Positions 16,973 through 24,812 of a stretch of DNA of 63,839 nucleotides are shown piece by piece (positions within the stretch are counted from its first letter, which is position 1; every line of letters starts with the position of its first letter). The position numbers and the translations under genes were made by a program. This DNA comes from Chelativorans xinjiangensis (GTDB lineage: Bacteria; Pseudomonadota; Alphaproteobacteria; Rhizobiales; Rhizobiaceae): NCBI RefSeq assembly GCF_009812055.1, contig NZ_WQNH01000028.1, positions 1-63,839 on the forward strand, read 5' to 3'. Below the pieces are notes generated by a model. The model ran no database searches, was not told the DNA's origin, and saw nothing but the letters and a program-made list of their open reading frames with translations.

Positions 16973-17991
16973 CACGCAATCTCCTCGCGCGCCTTGGTTT
17001 CTGTTTCGTTGCCGGCAATCAGGATGCGCCGGTCGCGCGCCAGCCACAGCTTCACCGTCAGTCCGTCGGTAGCCTCGCCCCGGGGCGCGAAAGCGCGCGT
17101 CTCCTCAAGGTCGAGTTCGGCCTCGCCCAGCCATTCGGCGATCTGCCGGTCGGTGAAGCCGAGGCGCAGATGCGCATGCTCCTCGCGCAGGAATTCGTGC
17201 CCGTGCGGCGCGAAGTCGACGATCAGCAGCCGCCCGCCGGGGCGCAGAAGGCGCGCCGCCTCGCGGATCGCCAACGCCGGGTCCTCCAGGTAGTGCAGAA
17301 CCTGGTGGATGGTGACGAGATCGTGCGCGTCGCGCTCCACCGGCGGCGCATAGATGTCGCCGAGGCGCACCTGCGCTTGGCCCACGCCGGCGCGCTCCAG
17401 ATTGGCGCGCGCCACGGCCAACATCTCGCGCGACAGGTCGATGCCGACGCCGCGCCGGTAAAGCGGCGCGAACAGCTCCAGAAGCCGCCCCGTGCCGGTG
17501 CCGAGATCGACCATGGACTGGAACGAGCGCTCCCCCACCAGCGCCTTCAGCCCCGCCTCGACGGCGGCATCAGGCACGTGCAGGGAGCGGATCTGGTCCC
17601 AGCTCGCCGCGTTCTTGGCGAAATACTCAGCCGCCCGCTCCTGCCGGCGCCGCTTGATGGCTTCGAGCCGCTCCAGATCGCGGTCCGTCACCGGGTCCGC
17701 GCGGTCGATGCGGGCCACCACGCCGTCGACGAACTCGCGTGCCGCATCCGCCTCCGACAGGCGGAAGAAGGCCCACGAGCCCTCCTGGTAGCGGGCGATG
17801 AGATCGGCATCGAGCAAGAGCTTCAGGTGGCGCGAGACGCGCGGCTGCGACTGGTTGAGGATTTCGGTCAGGTCGGAAACGGTCAGATCCGCGTGCGACA
17901 GGAGGACGAGAATGCGCAGCCTGCTCGGCTCGGCCGCCGCCTTCAGGATATCCACCATCGCGTCCAGCCGTATCGTCGGGCGTGTCAGCAT
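16972..17991 (-). CDS. ArsR-family regulator fused to a SAM-dependent methyltransferase
   Basis: A 339-aa fusion. An N-terminal ArsR winged helix covers about residues 10-95 (EPSRLRILVLL, then LTEILNQSQPRVSRHLKLLLDADLI). A class I methyltransferase covers about 140-330 (VDLGTGTGRLLELF motif I, VGIDLSREML, DLVTIHQVLHYLEDP, LLRPGGRLLIVDFAPH). In this order the arrangement next to metF is common and is thought to sense the SAM/SAH state. No SAM riboswitch is visible upstream. The start at 17991 is the first ATG after a 20-bp AT-rich palindrome (18009-18028), which is probably its own operator. Confidence 0.88.
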   Translation of the reverse strand: MLTRPTIRLDAMVDILKAAAEPSRLRILVLLSHADLTVSDLTEILNQSQPRVSRHLKLLLDADLIARYQEGSWAFFRLSEADAAREFVDGVVARIDRADPVTDRDLERLEAIKRRRQERAAEYFAKNAASWDQIRSLHVPDAAVEAGLKALVGERSFQSMVDLGTGTGRLLELFAPLYRRGVGIDLSREMLAVARANLERAGVGQAQVRLGDIYAPPVERDAHDLVTIHQVLHYLEDPALAIREAARLLRPGGRLLIVDFAPHGHEFLREEHAHLRLGFTDRQIAEWLGEAELDLEETRAFAPRGEATDGLTVKLWLARDRRILIAGNETETKAREEIA

Positions 17992-18008
17992 GCGCCTCTC
18001 CAACAAAG

Positions 18009-18028
18009 ATATAAAGATATGTTTATAT
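18009..18028. promoter_or_regulatory. Candidate ArsR operator upstream of the ArsR-methyltransferase/metF operon
   Basis: ATATAAA-n6-TTTATAT is a perfect inverted repeat 18 bp upstream of the regulator start codon. Its AT-richness in GC-rich DNA and its spacing are typical of SmtB/ArsR sites; autoregulation is inferred. Confidence 0.55.
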
Positions 18029-18163
18029 GGATTGCATCGAATTGGCAAGCCCGCGCGCTTGTGAAACCCTTCGCGGCACGTCAAAGAGCAGATGCGTTTC
18101 AATAGGGCTTGGCCGACGGGAAAGCAGAATGCACGAATCGTTCGGCAGCAAGGAGAGAGCGCA

Positions 18164-18514
18164 ATGAAGGTCTCGACCGCCCGCCAGCGCGCGGTGAACA
18201 AGGCGCTGACGGCGCTCCTGCCCCAGGCGCCCTATTCCGACACGGAGAAAATCCGCGCCCTGGCGGGCGACCGCAAGCTGCGCGCCCTGCCACCCTCGAT
18301 CGCCGTGTGGCTGGCAACGGTCGCCCATGTGCGCCACGAGCACAGCGACTACGACGATCTTCTGGCCGAAGGCTACGACCGCGACGCGGCGCGCTTCTTC
18401 GTGGTCGACCGGATCAACGACGTTCTGACGGGCTGGCGGGCGACACGGCTACTCGATGCGGAGAAGGATGAGGGCGACATGGGCGTTGGCGTATTTGACA
18501 ACAGATCGGGGTGA
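18164..18514 (+). CDS. DUF2293-family protein
   Basis: A 116-aa cytosolic protein recognised as DUF2293: basic N-terminus, KALTALLPQAPYSDTEKIRAL, and the conserved VRHEHSDYDDLLAEGYDRDAAR followed by a final helix (VVDRINDVLTGWR). It has AAGGAGAGAGCGCA in front of the ATG at 18164. Function unknown; the Arg/His-rich surface suggests nucleic-acid or metal interaction, which is only a guess. Its stop lies directly before the operator-like palindrome of the toxin-antitoxin pair. Confidence 0.8.
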   Translation: MKVSTARQRAVNKALTALLPQAPYSDTEKIRALAGDRKLRALPPSIAVWLATVAHVRHEHSDYDDLLAEGYDRDAARFFVVDRINDVLTGWRATRLLDAEKDEGDMGVGVFDNRSG

Positions 18515-18528
18515 TGGCATATATGCCA
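18484..18528. promoter_or_regulatory. Two operator-like palindromes of the TumE/TumA-like operon
   Basis: TGGCATATATGCCA (18515-18528) is a perfect palindrome 2 bp before the toxin start. A degenerate copy (TTGGCGTATTTGACAA, 18485-18500) lies one to two helical turns upstream inside the end of the DUF2293 gene. Paired sites are typical of autoregulated toxin-antitoxin promoters; binding by the antitoxin is inferred. Confidence 0.5.
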
Positions 18529-18530
18529 AC

Positions 18531-18815
18531 ATGAAGGCGAAGCTCGTCCGCAGCGAGAAGAATGACTTTCCGGACGGCTCGATCATCGAGATGGTCATAT
18601 GGGAAGTGCCTCGTCCCGTGGTCGGGAGCAACCATTTCTACAAGTATCGCTTGTTCTTCGGCCGTGACGGCAGGCGGATCGTCGGCTTCGACAATGAGCG
18701 GGGAAAAGGGGATCACTGCCATTTGGACGGTGTTGAATATCCCTATGTTTTTACCACCGCGGAAAAGCTGATGGAGGACTTTTTCGCCGAGGTTCGAAAG
18801 AGGAGGCTGAAATGA
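18531..18815 (+). CDS. Toxin of the TumE / DUF6516 family
   Basis: A 94-aa protein resembling the TumE-type toxin family (DUF6516). It has DGSIIEMVIWEVPRPV, then YKYRLFFGRDGRRIVGFDNERGKGDH-type strands ending in HLDGVEYPYVFTTAEKLMEDF. The conserved D/N-E-R-G-K-x-D-H segment is the probable active or substrate region. It is followed by an HTH antitoxin with an ATGA overlap (toxin-first order, as in TumE-TumA). The ribosome binding site is poor and a palindrome sits at the start, consistent with tight control. Family assignment is from memory of the motif pattern. Confidence 0.7.
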   Translation: MKAKLVRSEKNDFPDGSIIEMVIWEVPRPVVGSNHFYKYRLFFGRDGRRIVGFDNERGKGDHCHLDGVEYPYVFTTAEKLMEDFFAEVRKRRLK

Positions 18816-19186
18816 AGCGTGCAGCCATTCGCATCCGGCACGGAATGGATATCGATGCCGAAATGGAGGAGATGGGCAAGAGATTTGTGGAAACCTGGCA
18901 CAGCGGCAAGCCCGCCGATCCTCTTCTCACCCTCACCTTCAGTTCGCCGGCGCAGCTCTTCTCGGTCATCACGCCGAAGCGCTGGGAGCTGATCGAGCGC
19001 CTGCAGGGTATCGGGCCTTCCTCCATCCGCGGCCTGGCGCGCGCGCTGGAGCGCGACGTCAAGCGCGTGCACGAGGATGTCACGACCCTGATCGAGTGGG
19101 GCCTGGTGGAACGCACCGAGGACGGCAAGGTGGAAGTGCCCTTCGAGGTCATCCACGCCGATTTCGACCTGCGCGCCCTCGCCTGA
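18812..19186 (+). CDS. HTH antitoxin/regulator partner of the TumE-like toxin
   Basis: A 124-aa protein whose C-terminal half is a winged helix (WELIERLQGIGPSSIRGLA ... VKRVHEDVTTLIEWGLVER). This is the HVO_A0114-type fold found in antitoxins paired with TumE-like toxins. The start overlaps the toxin stop by 4 bp. It probably neutralises the toxin and represses the operon through the palindromes at 18484-18528. The N-terminal 40 residues are acidic and may be the toxin-binding part. Confidence 0.72.
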   Translation: MKRAAIRIRHGMDIDAEMEEMGKRFVETWHSGKPADPLLTLTFSSPAQLFSVITPKRWELIERLQGIGPSSIRGLARALERDVKRVHEDVTTLIEWGLVERTEDGKVEVPFEVIHADFDLRALA

Positions 19187-19256
19187 GCGCCCTCAGAGAC
19201 TGTTCGGGAATTCGCCGCGACAGGTGTCCGCCGCAGTAGAATTCCCAAGCGATCTC

Positions 19257-20441
19257 TCACATCATCCTGAGCAGCGCACCGCCGATGGAGTAGCCCGCCC
19301 CGAAGGCGCACAGGAGGCCGAAATCGCCGGCGTGCATGTCCTCGTGGTTTTCCTTGAGCGCCACGATGGCGCCGGCGGCGGCCGTGTTGCCGAGGCGTTC
19401 GAGCACGGTCGGCGCCCGGTCCTGGCCCACTTCCTTGCCGAAGGCGAGCTTGAGGATCATGGCGTTCATGCGGGCGTTGGCCTGGTGCAGCCAGAAGCGG
19501 CGGATGGTGCGCGGGGTGTGGCCGTGCTCGGCCAGGAAGTCGACGATGAACTGATGACCGGCCACCGTCACTTCCTTGAAGACCTTGTTGCCCACCTGCT
19601 TGATCATGTTGCCTTCCATCTCGAGCACGGAAGGGTTGTCCTGCGAGAGGCGGGCAAGGAAGCCGAAATTGGTGCGGATGTTGTTGGAGAACTGGGTCCA
19701 GCTGCGCGTGTCGACGATCTCGAAGCGGCCCGGCCGCTCTTCCCCCTCCTCCATGCCCTCGACGAGCACGGCGACGGATGCATCGCCGAAGATGAAGTGG
19801 GTCTGCCGGTCGCGGAAGTTCAGGAGCCCGGTGATCAGCTCCGGCGTGATCACCAGCACCCGCCGGTGCGCGCCGGTGCGCACAAGGTTTGTCGCCACAT
19901 GCAGCCCGGCCAGCGCCGAGGAGCAGCCGAGCCCCATGTCGAAGGCCGCGCCTTGCGTCCCCAGCGCCTGCTGGATCTCGATGCCGACAGCCGGATAGGG
20001 CCGCTGGTGGTGCGCGGCGGAACAGATGACGAGGTCGACGTCGCCTGGGGACACCTCGGCATGGGCGAGCGCCTTTTGGGCCGCCTTGAGGCCGAACTCG
20101 GCCATCACCGACAATTCGTCGTCGCCGCGTGCGGGAATGTGCGGCGCCATGCGGTTCGGATCGAGGATGCCCTCGCGCTCGTAGACATGGCGGCGGCGGA
20201 TGCCCGAGGCCTGGACGATGAAATCGGCATCCGAGCGCGGCAACGGCTCCTCGCCGCGCATCGCCCGCTTGGCGTTCTCCGCCTCCACCCAGGTATTGTA
20301 GGTGTCGACCAGTTCTTCGTTGGAAATGGAGGCCGGAGGGATTTCGACGCCGATGCCGCCGATCGCCACGCGGCTGAACGTCCTGCGCGCAGTCATCACC
20401 GCGAAATCCGTCGCCTCGCGCTCGCTCGTCCGCCGTAGCAT
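19257..20441 (-). CDS. Beta-ketoacyl-ACP synthase III (FabH-like)
   Basis: A 394-aa thiolase-fold condensing enzyme. The catalytic triad regions are DMGLGCSSALAG (Cys), WLHQANARMN (His) and LGNTAAAGA (Asn). It is longer than E. coli FabH (317 aa), with an inserted region around residues 45-75 (TYNTWVEAENAKRAMRGEEP). This resembles a separate alphaproteobacterial KAS III group, so priming of a non-standard acyl chain is possible. An internal ATG at 20396 (MTARRT) is an equally plausible start; neither has a strong ribosome binding site. It is monocistronic, facing the TumE/TumA operon tail to tail. Confidence 0.85.
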   Translation of the reverse strand: MLRRTSEREATDFAVMTARRTFSRVAIGGIGVEIPPASISNEELVDTYNTWVEAENAKRAMRGEEPLPRSDADFIVQASGIRRRHVYEREGILDPNRMAPHIPARGDDELSVMAEFGLKAAQKALAHAEVSPGDVDLVICSAAHHQRPYPAVGIEIQQALGTQGAAFDMGLGCSSALAGLHVATNLVRTGAHRRVLVITPELITGLLNFRDRQTHFIFGDASVAVLVEGMEEGEERPGRFEIVDTRSWTQFSNNIRTNFGFLARLSQDNPSVLEMEGNMIKQVGNKVFKEVTVAGHQFIVDFLAEHGHTPRTIRRFWLHQANARMNAMILKLAFGKEVGQDRAPTVLERLGNTAAAGAIVALKENHEDMHAGDFGLLCAFGAGYSIGGALLRMM

Positions 20442-20615
20442 GGTTTCGGCCTGCCTTCTTGCGTTACATCTTCACGCGCGGAGCCGACGAGGCGGCAGTC
20501 CCCGCTTCCTCCCGGGGCAATCGATACTATGAAAGAATAACTAAGGGAATGCGAATACGGCGTTATTCTGACCGGAAGACGCCGAAGCGGGCGGGCGACG
20601 CCCGCCCCGCAGCGC

Positions 20616-22265
20616 CTACCGGGTCAAGGGCTTATACGTCACCCGCTTCGGGTTGACGCTTTCCGGCCCCAGCCGGCGCACCTTGTCGGCCTCGTAGTCC
20701 TCGAAGTTGCCTTCGAACCATTCCACGTGGCTATCGCCCTCGAAGGCAAGGATATGCGTTGCCAGGCGGTCGAGGAACATGCGGTCGTGCGAGATGATGA
20801 CGGCGCAGCCGGCGAAGTTTTCCAGCGCGTCCTCGAGGGCCGCCAGCGTCTCGGTGTCGAGGTCGTTGGTCGGCTCGTCGAGCAGGATGACGTTGCCGCC
20901 CTCCTTCAGGAGCTTGGCCATATGCACGCGGTTCCTCTGGCCGCCGGAAAGCGTGCCCACCTTCTGCTGCTGGTCGCCGCCCTTGAAGTTGAACGAGGAA
21001 CAGTAGGCTCTGCTGTTCACCTCGTGCCTGCCGAGCTTGATGATGTCGTTGCCGCCGGAAATCTCCTCCCACACGGTCTTTTCGGGGTTGAGCGTGTCGC
21101 GGCTCTGGTCGACATAGCCGAGCTTGACCGTGTCGCCGATGCGGATTTCGCCGCCGTCGGGTGCCTCCTGCCCCGTCAGCATGCGGAACAGCGTCGTCTT
21201 GCCGGCGCCGTTGGGGCCGATCACGCCGACGATGCCGCCGGGCGGCAGCTTGAAGGAGAGGCCGTCGATCAGAAGGTGATCGCCATAGCCCTTGGAAAGC
21301 CCCTCGGCCTCGATCACCTGATTGCCCAGCCGCTCGCCGGCCGGAATGATGATCTGCGCGTCGCCCGGCCGCCGCTCGGAGGCCGACTGCACCAGTTCGT
21401 CATAGGCCCTGATGCGCGCCTTGGACTTGGCCTGCCGCGCCTTGGGGCTGGCGGCGATCCACTCGCGCTCGCGCGACAGCGCCTTGAGGCGGGTGGCCTC
21501 CTCGCGGCCCTCCTGCGCCATGCGCTTGGCCTTGGCCTCAAGATAGGCCGTGTAGTTGCCCTCGTAGGGAATGCCGCGCCCGCGGTCGAGCTCGAGGATC
21601 CAGCCCGTCACGTTGTCGAGGAAGTAGCGGTCGTGGGTGATGATGAGGACGGCGCCCGGATATTCGCGCAGGTGCTTTTCGAGCCACGCCGTCGTCTCGG
21701 CGTCCAGATGGTTGGTCGGCTCGTCGAGGAGTAAGAGGTCCGGCTGGCGCAGGAGGAGCTGGCACAGCGCCACGCGCCGCTTCTCGCCGCCCGACAGGTT
21801 GTCGACCGAGGCATTGCCCGGCGGGCAGCGCAAGGCCTCCATCGCCATCTCCACCTGGGAATCGAGGTCCCACAGGTTCTGGCTGTCGATCTTGTCCTGG
21901 AGCTCGGCCGCCTCGTCGGCCGTCTCGTCCGAATAGTTCATCATCAGTTCGTTGTAGCGGTCGAGGATGGCCTTCTTGGCCGCCACGCCCTCCATGACGT
22001 TGCCCATCACGTCGAGCGCCGGGTCGAGCTGCGGCTCCTGCGGCAGGTATCCGCACGTCGCCCCCTCGGCCAGCCACGCTTCGCCGGTGAACTCCGTGTC
22101 GAGGCCGGCCATTATCCTGAGCACGGTCGACTTGCCGGCGCCGTTCGGCCCGAGGATGCCGATCTTGGCATCTGGATAGAAGGAAAGGTGGACGTTTTCG
22201 AGAACCTTCTTGGCTCCGTAGGCCTTGCTGAGGCCGGCCATGTGGTAGATGAATTGGCGTGCCAT
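20616..22265 (-). CDS. ettA: Energy-dependent translational throttle protein EttA
   Basis: A 549-aa ABC-F ATPase that binds the ribosomal E site and gates the first elongation cycle according to ADP/ATP ratio. Two ATPase cassettes are present: Walker [13 protein letters not shown] and [12 protein letters not shown], signatures [13 protein letters not shown] and [13 protein letters not shown], Walker [13 protein letters not shown] and [12 protein letters not shown]. They are separated by the charged P-site tether/arm region. Length and the Tyr-Gln N-terminus ([14 protein letters not shown]) match EttA. A GC hairpin at 20589-20607 just after the stop may terminate it. Confidence 0.95.
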   Translation of the reverse strand: MARQFIYHMAGLSKAYGAKKVLENVHLSFYPDAKIGILGPNGAGKSTVLRIMAGLDTEFTGEAWLAEGATCGYLPQEPQLDPALDVMGNVMEGVAAKKAILDRYNELMMNYSDETADEAAELQDKIDSQNLWDLDSQVEMAMEALRCPPGNASVDNLSGGEKRRVALCQLLLRQPDLLLLDEPTNHLDAETTAWLEKHLREYPGAVLIITHDRYFLDNVTGWILELDRGRGIPYEGNYTAYLEAKAKRMAQEGREEATRLKALSREREWIAASPKARQAKSKARIRAYDELVQSASERRPGDAQIIIPAGERLGNQVIEAEGLSKGYGDHLLIDGLSFKLPPGGIVGVIGPNGAGKTTLFRMLTGQEAPDGGEIRIGDTVKLGYVDQSRDTLNPEKTVWEEISGGNDIIKLGRHEVNSRAYCSSFNFKGGDQQQKVGTLSGGQRNRVHMAKLLKEGGNVILLDEPTNDLDTETLAALEDALENFAGCAVIISHDRMFLDRLATHILAFEGDSHVEWFEGNFEDYEADKVRRLGPESVNPKRVTYKPLTR

Positions 22266-22378
22266 GAGGGCCGTCGCGCTCCGTTAAGGTGTGGGTTGGG
22301 AAAGATGAATTCGCCCGCGTATTTAGGCGAAACGCGGCCGCGGGGCAATGCGGGAAACGCGGCGAAGGGGCCAAGGGG

Positions 22379-23320
22379 ATGGGGATACAATTCGACGCCG
22401 CGACGACGCTGGAGACACCGACGGGTGCCGCCCTCCGCCTCTACGTCCAGCGGCCCGAGGGCGAGCCGCGGGGTATCGTCCAGATCAACCACGGTCTTGC
22501 CGAACACGCCGCCCGCTACGCCCGCTTCGCCGCCTTCCTCGCCGGCCGCGGCTTCGCAGCTTACGCGCACGATCACCGTGGCCATGGCCGCACGAAGGCG
22601 CCGGGAGCGCCGCTCGGCTCCTTCGGGCCGGAGCCAGCGGCGGACAAGGTGCTTGCCGACGTTCTGGCCGTTAACGAACGCATCGCTGCCGACTATCCCG
22701 GCCTGCCCGTCATCCTCTTCGGCCACTCCATGGGCGCCATGATCGCGCTTACCTTCCTCATGCGCCACGCCGATCGCATAGCCGCCGCCGCTCTGTGGAA
22801 CATGCCGCTCGCCAGCCGGCCGGAGGCGCGCGCGGCAAAGCTCCTACTCGCCTGGGAGCGCTTCCGGCTTGGCTCCGACGTGCCCTCCCGCCTCATGCCG
22901 CGCCTCACTTTCCGCGCCTGGGCGAAGGCCTTTCCCGATGCCCGCACGCCCTTCGACTGGCTGTCGCGGGACTCAGGAGAAGTGGAAAAATACATCGCCG
23001 ACCCGCTCTGCGGCTGGGACGCCACGGTGGGCATGTGGCGCGGGGTCTTCGACTTCAACCTGATGGCCGCCGACGACCGGGCGCTCGCTTCAATTCCCAA
23101 ACCCTTGCCCATCCAACTCGTCGGCGGCGCCGCCGACCCCGCCACCGCCGGTGGCATAGCACTGAAAAGGCTCGAACGGCGCCTCCGGCGAGCCGGCTTT
23201 TCGAATCTGGAAACAAGCATTTATCCCGAAACCCGGCACGAATCGCTCAACGAGTTGAACCGGGAGATCATCATGGAGGATTTCGCGCGCTGGGTGGGTC
23301 GGGCTGTTGCTCCAGCCTAG
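22379..23320 (+). CDS. Alpha/beta hydrolase, monoacylglycerol-lipase-like
   Basis: A 313-aa serine hydrolase. The oxyanion-side motif is VQINHGLAEHAARYARF, then AYAHDHRGHGRT. The nucleophile elbow is LFGHSMGAM (Ser). A cap region follows, with the probable acid in QLVGGAADP and the catalytic His in YPETRHESLNE. The pattern is that of lysophospholipase/monoacylglycerol lipase (PldB-like) enzymes; the substrate is not proven. The ATG at 22379 is preceded by AAGGGGCCAAGGGG. It is divergent from ettA; family-A repeats follow. Confidence 0.88.
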   Translation: MGIQFDAATTLETPTGAALRLYVQRPEGEPRGIVQINHGLAEHAARYARFAAFLAGRGFAAYAHDHRGHGRTKAPGAPLGSFGPEPAADKVLADVLAVNERIAADYPGLPVILFGHSMGAMIALTFLMRHADRIAAAALWNMPLASRPEARAAKLLLAWERFRLGSDVPSRLMPRLTFRAWAKAFPDARTPFDWLSRDSGEVEKYIADPLCGWDATVGMWRGVFDFNLMAADDRALASIPKPLPIQLVGGAADPATAGGIALKRLERRLRRAGFSNLETSIYPETRHESLNELNREIIMEDFARWVGRAVAPA

Positions 23321-23346
23321 TTTGCGATTTACCGCCGCGCCGCTTC

Positions 23347-23506
23347 GCGCCCCCCTCTGTCCTGCCGGACATCCCCCCACGAGGGGGGAGATTGGCTGTC
23401 ATCGTCGCTTCCGCCAATCTTCCAACGCTGCAGAAGAGGCGAGATATCAATGAAGGGATGATCTCCCCCCATGTGGGGGAGATGTCCGGCAGGACAGAGG
23501 GGGGCA
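23347..23506. repeat. Family-A inverted-repeat element (intergenic)
   Basis: Inverted arms at about 23347-23393 and 23460-23506 carry the CCCCCCTCTGTCCTGCCGGA core. The spacer contains the shared core CGCCAATCTTCCAACGCTGC (23412-23431, reverse orientation). It fills most of the 316-bp gap between the hydrolase and CoA-transferase genes. Confidence 0.8.
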
Positions 23507-23636
23507 CGAAGGGGCGCCGCTTTTCCGGCAAACCGCCCCGACATCCGCCGCAGATTGCCGCTCGACTCCGACATGCCTTCCAGGGCGTGGCAAGTTCTGC
23601 TAGGCACCGGTCGTCGTCACAGGAGCATCCCCTTTC

Positions 23637-24812
23637 ATGGCCGAACCCCCGCTCAAAGGCATTCGCGTCGTCGAACTGGCGCGCATCCTTGCCGGCCCCT
23701 GGGCCGGGCAACAGCTCGCCGATCTCGGCGCCGACGTCATCAAGGTGGAAAACCCGAACGGCGGCGACGATACGCGCCGCTGGGGCCCGCCCTTCGTGAC
23801 GGGCAGGGACGGCGAGAACCTTTCGGCCGCCTATTACCACGCCACCAACCGGGGAAAGCGCTCCATCGCGCTCGATTTCGCGGAAGCGGACGACCGCGCC
23901 ACGCTCCTGAAGCTCATCGCCTCGGCGGATGTGCTGATCGAGAACTTCAAGCTCGGCGGCCTGAAGAAATACGGCCTCGACTACGACAGCCTGAAGGCGC
24001 TCAACCCGCGCCTCGTCTACTGCTCCATCACCGGCTTCGGCCAGGACGGGCCCTATGCCCCGCGCGCCGGCTACGACTTCATCATCCAGGGCATGTCTGG
24101 GCTGATGTCGATCACCGGCCCCGCCGACGGCGAGCCGCAGAAGGTGGGCGTGGCCGTCTCCGACATCTTCACGGGCCTCTACGCCGTCATCGCCATCCAG
24201 GCCGCGCTCCGCCACGCCGAGCGGACGGGCGAAGGCCAGTTCATCGACATGGCGCTCTTCGATGCGCAGATCTCCGTGCTCGCCAACCAGAACCTGAACT
24301 ACCTGGTCTCCGGCAACGCGCCGACCCGCATGGGCAACGCCCACCCCAACATTTGCCCCTACGAAGTGTTCGAGGTGGCGGACGGCCATTTCGTCCTTGC
24401 GGTCGGCAACGACGCGCAGTTCGCCCGCTTCTGCGCGGTCATCGGCGCGGAACATCTGACGGGCGATACGGATTTTTCGACCAACGCGGCGCGCGTCGCC
24501 AACCGCGAGCGCCTGCGCGGCGAGATCGCACCGAGGCTGAAGACATTCGCCCGCGAGGCGCTGCTCGAAAAGCTCGACGCGGCCGGCGTGCCGGCAAGCC
24601 CGATCAACACCATCGAGGAGATGTTCGCCGACCCGCAGACCATTGCGCGCGGCATGCACATCGACCTTGACGACGGGCACGGCAATACCCTGCCCTCGGT
24701 GCGCGCGCCCATGCGCCTGTCGGGAACGCCGCTTGTCTACGACCGGCCTTCCCCGCGGCTGGGGGAGCACAGCCAAGAAATCCTGCGCGAACTGGAAGAG
24801 AGGAAGCCATGA
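23637..24812 (+). CDS. Family III CoA-transferase (CaiB/BaiF type)
   Basis: A 391-aa formyl/acyl-CoA transferase-type enzyme. Diagnostic segments are GIRVVELARILAGPWAGQQLADLGADVIKVE at the N-terminus, the GKRSIALDF loop, VAVSDIFTGLYA with the catalytic Asp expected for the family, and GQFIDMALFDAQ. The stop overlaps the TPP-enzyme start by 4 bp (ATGA), so the two act in one operon. Such a pair recalls formyl-CoA transferase plus oxalyl-CoA decarboxylase, but neither sequence is close enough by eye to claim that pathway. Confidence 0.88.
   Translation: MAEPPLKGIRVVELARILAGPWAGQQLADLGADVIKVENPNGGDDTRRWGPPFVTGRDGENLSAAYYHATNRGKRSIALDFAEADDRATLLKLIASADVLIENFKLGGLKKYGLDYDSLKALNPRLVYCSITGFGQDGPYAPRAGYDFIIQGMSGLMSITGPADGEPQKVGVAVSDIFTGLYAVIAIQAALRHAERTGEGQFIDMALFDAQISVLANQNLNYLVSGNAPTRMGNAHPNICPYEVFEVADGHFVLAVGNDAQFARFCAVIGAEHLTGDTDFSTNAARVANRERLRGEIAPRLKTFAREALLEKLDAAGVPASPINTIEEMFADPQTIARGMHIDLDDGHGNTLPSVRAPMRLSGTPLVYDRPSPRLGEHSQEILRELEERKP

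Noticed and set aside
16972-18163. SAM riboswitch upstream of metF
   Set aside because: The leader of the operon is only a few dozen bases and shows an operator-like palindrome but no riboswitch core. No room for a SAM-II fold was found between 17992 and the divergent gene.
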